Below, one piece after another: positions 21,601 through 34,600 of a DNA stretch of 64,000 nucleotides. The notes beneath the pieces were generated by a model. The model had not been told where the DNA came from. It did no database searches and was given only the letters and a program-made list of their open reading frames with translations. Within the stretch, counting starts at the first letter, position 1; each line of letters starts with the position of its first letter. A program made the translations under genes and the position numbers. The stretch comes from Neonectria sp. B-13. Lineage: Eukaryota; Ascomycota; Sordariomycetes; Hypocreales; Nectriaceae. The stretch spans positions 1,485,607-1,549,606 of the forward strand of contig NOKP01000004.1 in NCBI GenBank assembly GCA_002682825.1. Reading direction: 5' to 3'.

Positions 21601-24363
21601 GAGCAGGGAAAAGAGACGTTTCAGAGATCCCTTCCATCTACGAATACTTCGTACCTTGCAGCAATATCTCACGCAAGGACGCGGTTGGAACTTGGGAGAC
21701 AGACTGGCAGAGTGTAGGCCCGTTGAAGCGGACCTCAGCAAGCGATGAACGTGGGGCCTTGGCTTGACGAGATTAACAACTTGACGGCTCGACATGGCAG
21801 ATGTCCCAGATGGCGCTCTCAGTGGCTGCTCACGGGCGTCCATTGATCCATCCCACTGTCTTTCATCATCAAACCGTCCTGCTTGCCTGCTATTCAGCAT
21901 CGTGAAGACAGCCATCGCGCATTCCGAGAATGAGGGATTATCAGTCTTGGCCCCCTATACTTTGGCTGGTCCAGTGGCATTCGAGGGCCGTCTGGCTGGT
22001 TTTCCAATCTGATGGCATCGTTGGCTTATTATGTGCCTCCTGAGTTCTCAGCCTGGCTCGCCCCCAGCGACCAACACCTAACATGAACGCTGCAAGCGTC
22101 TCCTTTTCGGGGCGGAGGCTGTCATCCCTTGCTGGAGCGTACTAAACCGCTCGTGGGTTTTGCTTCGCCTTCGCCTAGGGCTGCCCCTGGCGACGAGGCC
22201 AAGCCAACACATCACCCTCCAGTCTACGGGGGATACAATCTCTCGACTTTCCATCGAGCTGCCATCAAGTCTATCTTCATGACCTCATCCCCATCCCCGT
22301 GAGGACATCTTCAGCATTCTAAAGGGCGGTGAAAGACGACGATGCTGTTGGCTCTGACTGCGAAGTGCTCAGCCCCTCCGTCGCCGACGATGCCGTCTCT
22401 GAATGGCCGGCCTTGTCTCTGATTTCTCAGCTGGCGAAGATGGACACACATCCTCACAGTCCCGCGTTGCCTGACGACACCCTCATGATATTCTACGGCC
22501 AATGAAGCACAGGTCGAGAGATGCATCACCAAAACACCTGCTTCCCACGCACCATGTCACGATGAAGTACTCCAGATGTCGCAACCATCCTGTGGCGGTA
22601 CGGCCCGCAACAAGGACCCGCCTCGGCCATCTGCGAAAGCCGGTGAAGCCATCCGAGGCGGGCGAATGCACATCATTCGTCCCGCATCTTGAAAACATGC
22701 AGCACATCTCCGGATACAGCCTCCCTGGCCGAGCCGGTGGCCAGCTTGAGCCTCATCTTCAGAGCGGTCAAGCCGCTGTTGGGCATCAAGTGGAGGCTCA
22801 TGTCGGAGATGCAGCAGGTTGCCTCTTGGGGGCGGAAGTCCAGATGGCGGATTGAGGGTTGATCGGGGGCTGCGCGGTTGTTGCGATGCCGTGTTGGTTC
22901 TGGCAGACGTTGCCAAAGCCGCGCGGTTGTGGATGGTCGCGGAAGGACATGTAAGAGACGGCAGTCGAGTTCGACGGACTGTCTCTTAGGAATTTCCGTA
23001 ATAGGGGTATTTTAATTATCTGGCGAGTGTTTGAGAACAAGGGTGCTCTCTGACAGCATCTTCATCACTTTAACCTGGGATGTCTTCCCATCCCAGTGTT
23101 CGCCAATCGGCTCTAGTTGCGTTTTGCCCAGATCTTGTTCCGAACCCAAGGGCAAAAGGAGTCAACCGTCGGCCGCCCCCCTGTGGCTCTCAGGCCCAAT
23201 GCCCATATATGCCCTGTATCGTCCGAAGGTGGTTTGTTGAAAGGGGCAGGGGGCCACGGACTGCCAGACACATTAGGGCACTCATAGCGGTGGGCATTCG
23301 TACACTCGAGACTTCAAGCAGGCATCTTTCCTACAACCACAGTGTTGACTCTGCCCCTTACTTCTGTTTGTTCTCGGCACTCTCGGCGCTGCGCATATGA
23401 TGGCAACGGGTTCCTTGGAGTGTAGTCCACATGCCTACCGTTCCTGCAACCCAACATACTTCGTACAGGTAGGTTTTGCTACGCTGTGGATCTGGCCTCT
23501 GGTGACTGGTGGGTTTGGCGTGAGAGCCCACTAGTCTATCTTCCTGATACTTCCATATACTTGACATCATACAACACCTATCTTCGAAGTAATGGGATTG
23601 GGACTCGAAGCTGGTACCATCTCAACTACGACCGGTTCTACTAGAATTCTACTAGAATTCCTTTACCGATGAGAGAAACCCTAACATGACCAAACTACCA
23701 GGCGAGACACATTGCAGAAACCCCACACCAAACCTAGGAATAAACAACGCGACGACCACCAACAACACCAGACTGCGGGACTCGGAGTAAGATAAAAACA
23801 GACAACGGTTTTAGTATTAACATATCCTAATTTTTCCATCTACACAACCTGTAATTTATAAAGATATAACCTGATGCGGGTGTGGTCGGGTAAGAACAGC
23901 TCGGTGAGTGATTCGTCGTGTAAGACGGATCGTTGGCTACTCTGCGCGCCTCTCAAAACCCCAAATCCCCTATCGACGCCGTTCTGGATGTTTCGACTCC
24001 AACTCCAACTCCAAGCCCCGCTCATCAACGCAACAAGCCTCGGCTCGGCCCCAAAATCGGGAGGCTTTCCATGCAGCTTCGTGCAGATCGGCAACAGGAT
24101 TGGAGAACAAGCGCAGTTACACCGAAAAAGGCCATGTCTCGCAACCCCGCACCATTGCCAAACGCCTCCCGAGGGTTGAGTTACCTCGGAGGTGACGTAG
24201 CAAATAAAGTAACTTGGGTTGTTGACATTCTTCTCCATTGGTTTCTCGCTTGGGTTCCATTAGTTCTTGCCACCCAACTGTCTTACTGTTGACTTTGATT
24301 TGTTGTGTGTCGTGAAAGTAACAGTACCTCGACTATTTCGGATTTTACGACTATACCGTCGCT
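18606..24363. other. 5.8-kb region without recognisable genes
   Basis: Several frames of 100-214 codons occur on both strands (for example 19800-20444 minus, 20526-21062 minus, 23933-24292 plus). None shows a known motif, and they overlap one another in conflicting frames. A TATATAAG at 21120-21127 could be a core promoter. A direct repeat (ctactagaatt, twice) lies near 23638-23660. No transposase, reverse transcriptase or terminal repeats are seen. Confidence 0.45.
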
Positions 24364-26794
24364 ATGGAGCTCGAGACGATGCCGAGAAAGGTCTGGGAGC
24401 ACCCAGACCCCAAGAGCACTGCGATGTGGGCATTCATGCAGGAAGCGAATAGGAGATACGGGCTCAATCTAGGCGTAAGAACTGCTCTAGCTATTCAACA
24501 GCTTCCAATTGGCGTGTAAGTCCAGTGTACACAATGGCTAACTCGGACTAGAACTTCCCGGACTTGTATGAATGGTCATGTGCACGACGCAGCGACTTCT
24601 ACGCCCAGCTCTGGGAGAGCCAGAACTGGATCCACGAAGGGTCCTACACAGAAGTCGTCGACGAGTCCATCCCCGTCTCTCAGCTCCCGCGCTGGTTCGC
24701 CGGGGTCCGCCTCAACTGGGCAGAGAACCTGCTCTGGACCCGACCTCGGGGCGGCGCGCCCGGAGAGCTGTCTACGCTGCACAAGGAGGACGACGCCGTG
24801 GCCGTAACGGAGGTGCGTGAGGGCAACACAGATGTCAGGCATGTGACGTGGGGAGAGCTGCGGGAGAGAACGGCACGGTTGGCGGGTGCTCTGGCGGCGA
24901 GAGGCGTCGGTCGGGGGGATCGCGTCGTCATGGTCGGGGCGCATGCTGTCGAGACCTTCGTTGTTTTCTTGGCGACGGCGTGGCTGGGCGGAGTGTTTAG
25001 CAGCAGTTCGACTGATATGGGAGTTGGAGGCTTGTTGCAGCGGACGGTACAGATCAACCCCAAGGTATGCCAGGATATTTGCTTCGTAACTCTTCTTCAG
25101 GGATAAGTATGCTGACGGTTTGGCAGTTTGTTTTCTTCGATGATGGGGCTCTTTATAATGGCAAGATCACCGACTTGAGGGACAAGATTGCGGGTGTGGT
25201 CGAGGGCATGAAGCAGTGCGATGCCTTCGAGAGCGTCGTCGTCGTCCAGCGATTCGACTCTCCCCACGACACCTCCAACATCCCACGCACGGAGAGATTC
25301 GAGTCCTTCCTCTCCGCATCACCGGCTTCTCCCCCGCCCATTGCAAGAGTTGACTTCCAGGACCCGATGATCGTCTACTACTCGTCCGGCACGACGGGAA
25401 CCCCTAAGGCCATTGTCCACGGCGTCGGTCCGCTGCTCCTGTCCATGGCCAAAGAAGCCGTGTTGCACCGGGACATCGCCCCCGACGACGTCGGCCTGCA
25501 GTACACCACGACGGGCTGGATCATGTATCTCGCGAGCGTAGGGCGGCTGGCCCTCGGGGGACGCACGGTTGTGTACGATGGGTCGCCGTTTGTGCCGGAC
25601 CGCACCGTGCTGCTGCGGATCGCGGAGGAACAGGGCGTCACGGCCTTGGGCGTTAGTCCGCGGTGGCTGGGAGAGCTGATGAAGCACAACATTGTGCCGC
25701 AGAAAGTAGCCGACCTGAGCTCCCTGCGATCTGTGGGGAGCACGGGGATGGTGCTGAAGGAACAGGTGTTTGAGTGGTTCTATAACGGAGCGTTCCCGTC
25801 AAGTGTGCGGTTGGCCAACTTTTCAGGGGGAACAGATATCGTGAGTCTATTCTTTGGTGCTTTGCGTCTGTATGACTTGGATGGGCCCCTTACTCGCGCT
25901 TATAGGCTGGCTGCTTCGCCATCGAAAATCCGCTCATGCCCATTTATGCTGGAGGTTGTCAAGGCGGTAGCCTCGGGACGCCCATCGCCATCTATCCGGT
26001 CTCGGCTTCAAGCGATGTCAAGAACGAAACTACTGTCTCGCCTGTTGCAGACGGCACTGCAGGCGACCTCGTAGCCACAGCCGCATTCCCCAACGTACCG
26101 CTCTTCCTCTGGAACGACACCGCTCCGGCTCCGGGGGAGAAGTACCGCTCGGCCTACTTCGCGCGCTTCCCTGACGTCTGGGCGCAGGGCGACTTTGCCG
26201 CCGTGCACCCGACGACGCGGCACATCTACATCCTCGGCCGGTCGGACGGCGTGCTGAACCCGGGCGGGATTCGGTTCGGCAGCGCGGACATCTACGCCGT
26301 GCTGGAGCGGTGGTTTGCGGCCGAGATCGCGGAGAGTCTGTGTGTCGGGCAGCGAAGGCCGACGGATGGTGATGAGAGAGTGGTGCTGTTCTTGTTGATG
26401 CGGGAGGGCGCCAGGTTGAAAGAGAAGGGCTTGGAGGAGAAGATACGGGAGAGGATTGGCAGCGACTTGACGAAGAGGCACGTGCCGCAGTACATTTTCG
26501 AAGTGCCTGATATTCCGGTAAGTCTCTCTGTTATGTTTCCTGCCTGACCATTTGCTTTTCCTTTGTTTCGCTCCTTTGCTATGACTTGGCGGGCACAGAG
26601 ACTGACCAGGATGATAGACCACGGTCAACGGTAAAAAGGTCGAGTTGCCTGTCAAGCAAATCATCTCGGGGCAGACCATCAAGGCGAGCGGGACACTCAT
26701 AAATCCGCAGAGCCTGGATTTCTTCTACCAGTTCCAGAAGATTGAAGACGTGGTCAAGAAGCAGGAGGCTCAAGGGGTGCGTGCCAAGCTGTAG
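24364..26794 (+). CDS. Acetoacetyl-CoA synthetase
   Basis: This cytosolic enzyme of the ANL (acyl-adenylate-forming) superfamily activates acetoacetate to acetoacetyl-CoA with ATP, feeding sterol and fatty-acid synthesis. Five exons (24364-24474, 24552-25064, 25127-25840, 25906-26517, 26618-26794) give 708 residues, about the usual family length; every junction is in phase 0. The N-terminal cap reads MELETMPRKVWEHPDP, followed by WAENLLW. The ATP/AMP-binding loop YYSSGTTGTPK is at about 292-302. TTTGWIMYLASVGRLALG follows, then SGGTDI|AGCFAIENP, where most family members are said to have a Gly-rich CGCFAG-like version. The hinge and A8 region GRSDGVLNPGGIRFGSADIY is at about 557-576. The NGKKVELPVKQ stretch near 654-664 carries the probable catalytic Lys656. 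The gene looks intact. It converges with the DUF1757 gene 189 bp downstream. Confidence 0.93.
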
Positions 26795-26983
26795 GTATGG
26801 TGATGTTGGTTCTGGTGACATTATCTGAGCTAAGTTGGTATAATAATATACATGGCCTGTGGTAAAAATAGAATGGCCTTGGTATCCGCAAACGCCGTCC
26901 GTTGGTGCCTGTTACAGTCTGATGTTTCCTCATGTCATCGTCCTGGTTCCCTGTCGCATTCCCAAGAGGATTGTCAACCATCA

Positions 26984-27568
26984 TCACAGCTTCAGCTCGT
27001 CGAACTTTCCCCCTTTCACGCCGTATCTCCACCCGAGATATCCCAGCAAGCCTCCTACGCTTCCGAGTCCCACGCCACCGACAGCTCCCCTCCATCCCAA
27101 GCCCGCACTGCGTCCAGCCACAGCTCCCAGCGCAGCGCCAGCGGCCACGCCACCGACAGTCCAGTCATCCACCTCCGTCTGCCCTTTGTTCTCCAGCAAC
27201 CGCCAGCTGCGATCCTGCCACTCGATTTCCTCGCGCCCGAACATCCGGCCTCCGGTCATCAGCGCGCCGAGGCCGACGGCGATGAGCGTGCCGGTCGAGG
27301 CGGAACGCAGCAGGCGCGGGGCGAAGGACAGCGTCGAGACCTTTGGGCGGAAAGCCGGGATGAGCTGGCGCGTGGTGGTGATGCCCGCGGCGATGAGGGC
27401 ACTCATGGTGATGGTGCGCGCGATGACGTGGGTGGTAAGAATGGTGCGCGAGAGAGGTTGGTCCTCGGCGTAGGGCGTGTGAGGGAAGAAGCGCGACATT
27501 GCGTAGAATGTTGGTGATGTTGACGATGAGGCTGAGGTTGATGATGATAATGTGTCTATCTCACTCAC
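26984..27568 (-). CDS. DUF1757-type fungal membrane protein
   Basis: A single exon encodes 194 residues. After a Ser/Thr-rich leader comes MSRFFPHTPYAEDQPLSRT at residue 24, so translation could also start there (26984-27499). Three hydrophobic, Gly/Ala-rich segments follow: about 48-68 (AGITTTRQLI region preceded by a hydrophobic helix), 90-107 (TGTLIAVGLGALMTGGRMF), and 138-180 (GGVAAGAALGAVAG ... GGLLGYLGWRYG). Between the last two is REEIEWQDRSWRLLENKGQTEVDDW, a polar loop. The Gly-zipper-like helices resemble small mitochondrial-membrane proteins, and I place it in the uncharacterised DUF1757 family from overall pattern. Its function and location are unknown. Confidence 0.7.
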   Translation of the reverse strand: MSEIDTLSSSTSASSSTSPTFYAMSRFFPHTPYAEDQPLSRTILTTHVIARTITMSALIAAGITTTRQLIPAFRPKVSTLSFAPRLLRSASTGTLIAVGLGALMTGGRMFGREEIEWQDRSWRLLENKGQTEVDDWTVGGVAAGAALGAVAGRSAGLGWRGAVGGVGLGSVGGLLGYLGWRYGVKGGKFDELKL

Positions 27569-28627
27569 TGTCCTTCGCTTGGAATATGATGTGCTGTAGT
27601 GGTCTGTTCTCGAGGATAGCTCCTTCAGGTCTTATCATCTGACGGTGGTGAGAAGGAGACACAATGAAGTCCCAAGTAATCGAAGAGACCACGCCACTCC
27701 GGCAGGCCCAGGCTTCCCCTCCTCTTTATATGAATCGCCCTCTGCCGCAAATGCACACGGTCGCTTTCAGCCCTACGCATATTCGCATACCGGACACGAT
27801 ATCATCCCGCGTTAATAAGCACGTCGCCATTGGTTCCCACGGCCCGGGCTGACCACAAAGCCGACTTTCTCCACAGAGTCCACTGAGTCCACTGAGTCCA
27901 CTCCGGGGCGCTCGGTGTGGGGACAAGTTGAATACCCGAGTGCGAGATGCGAGGGGCAGCGGCATGTCGTAGGTCACTTCTAGCAAGTGTTCGTAAGCCG
28001 GTAACTGAAAGAGAGACGTACGGAAGTGCTCATAACCAAGGCGAGGGAAAGCCGGGGAATAGTCATCGTTGATACTTATTTCTAAGTATAGTATAATAGA
28101 TAAGGTATCTCGTCTCGTTCGTCCTACTGGTAGCTTAAGCTCGTGTCACCTTTCTCGCTACTTAGATACTATATTGCACATCTATCTTCGTTGATTCTGG
28201 AATACTCGGCTCAAGCATTCATCGAGTGAGACTCAAGGCTTCTCTTGCAAAGGGCCCAACCCCCCAAATTCACTATTCGGGGATCAGGCTCGAGTTTGGC
28301 CCCCATCCAGGCCAATATCAATTATTTCGGCGCAGGGTTCATCGTAGAGCTTTGTTTGTGTTTTGGTATTAAGTACACTGCAATAAATAAGTTGTTTCGT
28401 CCAGCCAGTCCCGACTTAGGCTCTCGCATGGAACATCTTGTCATCCTTTCCACCACTCATCCGCCATATCATACATCTATCTTCCTTGATACCATAACGC
28501 CTTGCTCAAAGTCCAATAGCTGCTCTCTCTTACTCTCTCCTACTCTCTCTCACTCTCTTTCCATTGTCTTCCTCTCCCTCTTCCTCATTTCATATCCTCC
28601 TTCTTAAACCATCCAGCATCCTTCGTC
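27569..28627. other. Spacer between the DUF1757 gene and the TRA1 3' end
   Basis: The left part is the DUF1757 promoter. A 9-bp unit (gagtccact) is repeated three times near 27875-27902. The right end (28520-28600) is a strong CT tract on the plus strand, so it would be GA-rich in the TRA1 3' untranslated region. No gene is seen. Confidence 0.5.
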
Positions 28628-31600
28628 TTACAGATAAGGCATCCACAAGGCGTCGCACTGCGCCAGGTTCATTGGGTTGACCGCCTTGGCAATCGAATCA
28701 ATCACCGTCTGGTTCGCCGGCAGGTTTCCGACAGGGCTGTGAGCCAGGCTGATCGCCCGCTTGACAATCGAGTCGCTGTTGACCTGAACAGACTCTCTAA
28801 GCTGGTTCTCGGACATGCCAGCTCGGTGACTACTCGTGAACCAGAATATCATCTCATCTCGCACAAACAAAGTCAGAGCATGCTCTAGCTCATGCTCGGG
28901 CTCCGTCAAGCATCGCGCAATTGCCATCAGCGAGCACGCGAAGATGCCTTCGGTAGCCAGTGGTCCCATCAGCGTCTGCAGGTTGGGTGTCAGACGGAAT
29001 GGCACTGGCTCCGGGTTGTGAAAGAAAGGCTTTTGCGCGCTCATATACGACATCAACTCTGATCCCCAGATGTTGCCCGATCCGCGAGCAATGTTGATCT
29101 TTTGCGGGTAGCGGTTGTGCATGTACAGAATGTACGTCATAAAGGTCAACGCCGACAGCTGGTACGAGAACTGGCGTCGGAAGAGCCAGAACTCTGAGAA
29201 CTGCGGGAACACCTTCTGGAAGTACTCCAAAGCTAGTGTAGAGGGAACCCACTTCTCCTGGATCGCGTTGAAGACTTCCAACCGGGCCGTGGCGGTCTGT
29301 TCAGGCTTGTTCTGCAGCGCATTAGTTGCTGTTGTCATAGGAGTCAGAATCGAACAACTTACCGAGCTCTTGCTCTCGAGCGCGCCGCGCAACTTCTCCA
29401 TGGTGAACAGCACTGGATCATCCTTGGACATGCCCATGCGTCGGCAATGATCCTCGTACACGCCCTGCAACGTAATGTACGATGTATCCTCTTGCACGAT
29501 TCTAATGTGCGGTGCCAGGGGGACCATCAAAGGCAGGGTAAACTGTAGGTCGCGACGACGGCTCTCCTTCTTACGGCCGAGAGTTTGATTAAGGTGGCGG
29601 AACAGCTGCAGGATGCGTTCCTCTCGTCGGCAATGTCTAGCAGCAGGGTGTTGGACTGCCCATGAGTGAACACTTCCGTCGTGTCCACGCATTTTGAGTC
29701 TGCGATAGGAGGCACTGATCGATCGGATGAGATCCACATTGGGCAGGAAGCGCTCAATTCGGATGAAGTCTTGGTTCTTATCCTTGTGCTGTAGGTACTG
29801 GCCGGGAATCTCTACCTCATCAAACTTCTGGTACCGGAACTCACTCAAGTGAGGAGAGAAGTTCTCGAGCGAAGTGCGGGTAACACGTCGATCCAGCTTC
29901 TCCTCAAACTTGTTTCGCCAGCGGCGCAACTTGTGAATATACTCGTACATAGTGGGTTTGACATCAACGAAGTCGGCCTCGAACGATTTCTTGATGTGAT
30001 TTGGCAGAATCGTTTCAGCGAATCGGGTAATGTTGGTTTCCGTAGCAGCGGGCAGCTTGACATTCTTGGCGAAGGATGCAGGTGTACGGCTGACATATGC
30101 GAGCGCATCGTTGAGTAGCGCAACGATCAGACGGTAAGCATCTTCATCCGGAGGACACTTGAAGTGCTTCTGAATCTGATCGACCATGGTCTCCATCGAC
30201 AGGGCCAGGAGAGGGAATGCGGTCTTCAGCACCGACATGATCTCCTCGGTAAGTTCCCACGGGGGCTTCTTCTGCGGCTTCGACTGGTCCGAGGTCTGGC
30301 CATTGGCCGCAGGGGTCGGAACTTCGTTGCCTTCGGACTTGATGAGGGCATTCTCTGCTGCGTTTGCAGTGCCTGGTCGGGAGGTGCCATCAGGCTTGGG
30401 GGGTTCTTGCTTGGTCAAAGAGGGAGAAGCGCTGGGCTTTCCGCTCGATACAGTTGACTGCGCTCGTTGTCGTGCTCTCTCCTTGGCTTCTTGGTTCTTC
30501 TTGATGACCAACATATCCTCACGATTAGTACGGAGCTGGAAGTACAGCGCCTGAGGATATGATTTGGCAATCTTCAAGAGGATCTGGTACACCCGAGGAG
30601 CCTCTTTGTGACCCAATCCAGTAAGAAGCTGAGGAATAAAGGTGATCCAGTACCACACCGGCGTCTCACCCTTGAAGTCATCGAATCCGGCCGCGATGCT
30701 GCCCTTGGAATCATCCAAGCTCAGAAGCCAGAGGATTCGGGCCAAGAGCTTGCGGGTCTTGGCGTTCTTGTAACTTCCTGCGGCTTGTAGGTAGGATGTG
30801 AGCGCCTGTCTGGCTGCGTTCACATCGGTAGGATCGTCCTTGAACTTCCGGTCGTTGAAATAACCCCACTCGGCCCATGCCTTCGCTGCACCGATATCGA
30901 AGAACAAGGCAGTGCCGTAAGCCGAGTCGGCCTCGTCCTTTTGCTTCAGCTTTTCAAGGAACATTCCCTTCAAAGTGTAGAACTCGGCTTTCTGCTGTGG
31001 GCTGAAGTAGTTGAGGTTCGTATTGTTGATGACGTCCAAACCGCTGGTGAGTTCTTCGGGGTTCTCGTAATGACACTTCGCTTGCTCTCGCAACTTCAAG
31101 AACGCTTCTTGAATCTCGATGTTGGGCAGCGTGTAGATTCGGCTCAGCTGGCTGATGCATACCTCAGGTAGACTATGCTTGCGGGCGACATGCGCGAATC
31201 GGTTGATGATCCAAGCCGTCTCATGATATCCTCGATAGGCAAACGAGGAAGCTCCGCCGGCGTTTTGTTGACCCTGTTGTGGAAGCAACTGCAGGTAAGT
31301 CTGGTTGATGAGACTGAAGATGTGCTGTCTCCAGGTGACCAAATCCTGCCAAGCCGTAATGTCATCCCACACGTTGGGCAACCGGTCGCGCCAAGCACCC
31401 AACAGGAGCTTCAACTCGCCAGACTTGACGTCCAAGTTGGATTGGTTGGTGTTAGCAAGGCTCTGGCAGATGACACTCGCATCGTGCAGTTCCACCAACT
31501 GTTGGAAGTTCTGTAGCAGCGGGATATGGGCATTGGTCAATCGTTCTGGGAGTTGATGCCATTTCCGGATTGATAGTTGAATGGCCTCGTCGCAGACACG

Positions 31601-34600
31601 GGCAAACTCGCCTCCAACTTCTTGTTGGTTGTGGAACTTGAGAAGAGACATGAAGGCCTGGAAGAAAGCGCGTCGAGGGGTGGGGGCATCCATGACACCC
31701 TTGATGATATTGTCCAGAGCCTCGCGATGCTGCTCTTCTTGCCACATGTCTGTGTTCCTCCAAGCACACTCCAAGAGAAGATCCTGGAAGTTTTCATGCT
31801 TGGCGAAATCCTGAAGAATCTCCCATTGCTGCAGTTTCTGCGCGCACAAGACCCAATGGTCTTCCCAGAGCATGTACTCAGCTTGCGAAAATGGAATCAC
31901 TCCGGTCCTAGCCTTGATCTGCGCATTTTCGTAAAGCTTCTGAGCCTTGTCCCACATACCGTTCTGCTCGTAGGAGAGAGCGGCGTTGGTTTCCACGAAC
32001 TGGCAACGACGTCGCCAGGTGCCATAGAACAAGTCATCCTCTTGGAGCGACGCATAGAGCTCGACAAGTGCGTCGAGATTACTCTCTCGAACTGTTGCGG
32101 ATTCGAACTCGGGCCTGATGGCAGCATTCTCAAGCTGAACCAAGGCAGTGTACCAAGCGTCGTATGTCTTCGCCTCGAACTTGAGGACGTGGGGGGGAAG
32201 CTTACACTCAGGCCAGGTTCTCGCAGCACCCTCAATAAGGGACTGAACGACGTTGGGGCGCTTGTCAATCTGGCGACTGTGATAGTCCTTGGTGAGGAGG
32301 GCAACCATGCCTCGTTCCAAGTCGATTCGGTCATCTCGAGCTGTAGCAGACCAGTAGATTGGGAAGAGAGTCACCCAGAGCTGGTGAGCTAGTTGAGGCT
32401 CGATGTGCTGAAGCTGCAACAATGGGTCGATAATGTCCCGAACCTTGACATCACCGATCTCCACCATGAATCGTCGATGGTTTGCCATTAAGGTCTCATA
32501 CTTGTCATCGGCCATACTAGTCGGCTCTCTAGCTTCCTTTTCTTTCGTGAAGACGGTTACTAATCGAGAGATTGGCATGGTTTTGAAGTCATCTTGATGA
32601 AGCTGGATGTTGGCATTGGTCTCCACTGCTCCGAGCAACAGTTGGGAAGCCTGTGCAAGCCAGTAAGAGTCGGCCAGGGTATCCCAGTTCTGAGACGTCA
32701 AGATGTAAGACAGACGGGCACTAGCAGTCTTGGACAAGCTCTTGTCGAAAATTGCCATGAAACGGTTGCGCATGTCCACGTCAGTTGCCCGAGTGCCGAT
32801 GAGGAACGCATGCTCCATTCGCACGGTCAGCTCTGTGCGAGTGATCTTGGGGTCCTCGTATATTCGAATGACAAGGTCGAGGAACTTGGAGAGCATGGTA
32901 GAATCCTGCCTGTGCTCAAACGACAGCATCTTGTGGAGAACTGCCGTCTTCTCTTTCAGGGTCGGCCAGGTTCCTTCGGAACGGAAAACCCATCCCTCAA
33001 CCATGCTGAGAATTTCTTCGCACAATTCTAAGTGCATCGACTTCTCCACCAAGGTTGCCAGGACACTGAGGAAAGGTCGCCGGTTATCACCTAGACCTTC
33101 CATCCTCAATGCCACAACCTGAACCTCTTTGATCATGAGCTTGGTCTGAATTTCCAGGTCGTAGGCTGACATTTCTCCTGAAGGGGTACCGGGCTCCTGG
33201 GTTCGCGGGTTCAAGCCCGTAGCTTGACTTGCCACCGCATTGTAGTGCTGCACATGCTCTCGGGCATGCTTACTTTGGAGAGCCTTCATGAGCGACAGGA
33301 TGTGTTGGTCAATGATAGTAGGTTTGCGATTACCAAGAGACCAGAGAATGTTCACGCCTGACACGTAATTGTTCCCATTCATTGCCTCAGTAGCCAGTTG
33401 TGAGAGGTAGGCAACGATCTCTGAAGTTTGGGCCTCAACTTCGCCCTCGCCATCTCCATCTTCCATGGGCGTATCGTCCGGCACGGAATCGAGCACACGC
33501 TTGATGATTGATCGAAGATCGCGTCCCTCATCGTACTTCTTATCAGCAAGGTGTAGACAATCCTGAATCTCAGGATTCTCCGACTTGAGGCACTTCTCAA
33601 GCACCTTCTGAATTGAGGGCATGTTCTTCTGAATCCAGTCGTCTGACTTGGCGTTGAGAATGATTCGCACGACCTGAAGGGTGTTGATGATGTTGGTCAG
33701 GAACTTCTCGTCGTACTTCTCATTGTCGGTAGGGTCAGCGTTGAGGATGTTCTGCGTCTTCTCGCTAGCCAAGATAACGTCGGTCACGTTGGGGAAGAGG
33801 TCCAGGTCCAGATCACCCCAGTACTGAGGCTGGACCAAGTTGTGAAGAAGCGCCAGGGCCTTCTTCCAGAGTTCGGTCAAAGCCAAGGGTACAGGGGGGA
33901 TGGAGGAGGTCGACTGGTCTCTGGGTTTAGCAGAAGGTAGCTGATACCGCTCGTTAAGCTGTGCAATGAACTCGACGAGATACTTGATCATCTTTTGTCG
34001 GAAGACCGGGGGGATTTGATACTCAGCCCGTTCAACCTGCCTGTGCACTGGAGGTGACGAGGTCGCCTGGTCGCTGTCAAGCTTTCGCTTCTTCGTGTTG
34101 GGAGACTCAGAAAGTGATCGTGAATTGAGAAGAGGTGACTTCTTCCCCTCTACCCGCCGTTCCTCCCAAATCCAGATGAGCCACATCATGTTGAGAGCCA
34201 ACCTCTTGCTCTCATGCGAAGCGTTCTGGGGCGCAGCAACTTTTCGCAAAGAAGTGATAATCAGGATGATGTACTTGTCTCGAGCTTCGAAGAAGAGCTT
34301 GGGGTGTCTGACGAGGAAGTGGAAAATGCTTGTCATCTGCTGAACGTTTTGTCCTTCATCGGCAAGAATACGGCGAGGTGCCACGGCCCAGGGCGCATTG
34401 CGCTCGTTTGGACCAGTGCCGCACCGCTTGGGTAGAACTGGTGCAATCAACTCTAGGGCCTGAGTCACCAGAGCACGACCTTCGTTTTGGTTTGCCTTGA
34501 GAAGTGATAGATAAACTTGGGTGACAATCTTCGAGGGCGTCTCATAATGTGCAATGAAGTAGCCGATAACGACGTACGCCGCATGCTTGTTGATGACGTC

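Noticed and set aside
23933..24292. 119-codon frame rich in Pro/Thr/Ser upstream of acetoacetyl-CoA synthetase
   Set aside because: All three plus frames here are open over a similar span and show no motif; it probably lies in promoter sequence.
26852..27517. Plus-strand frames of 200-220 codons downstream of the acetoacetyl-CoA synthetase gene
   Set aside because: They are antisense to the DUF1757 gene, whose Gly/Ala-rich helices keep opposite frames open.
31577..32392. 271-codon plus-strand frame
   Set aside because: It lies wholly antisense to TRA1 exon 3, which has unbroken, family-matching protein; several other plus-strand frames along TRA1 are shadows of the same kind.
33195..33230. 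tRNA T-loop-like string (gggttcaagcccg)
   Set aside because: It lies inside TRA1 coding sequence, and the flanks cannot fold into acceptor, D and anticodon arms.
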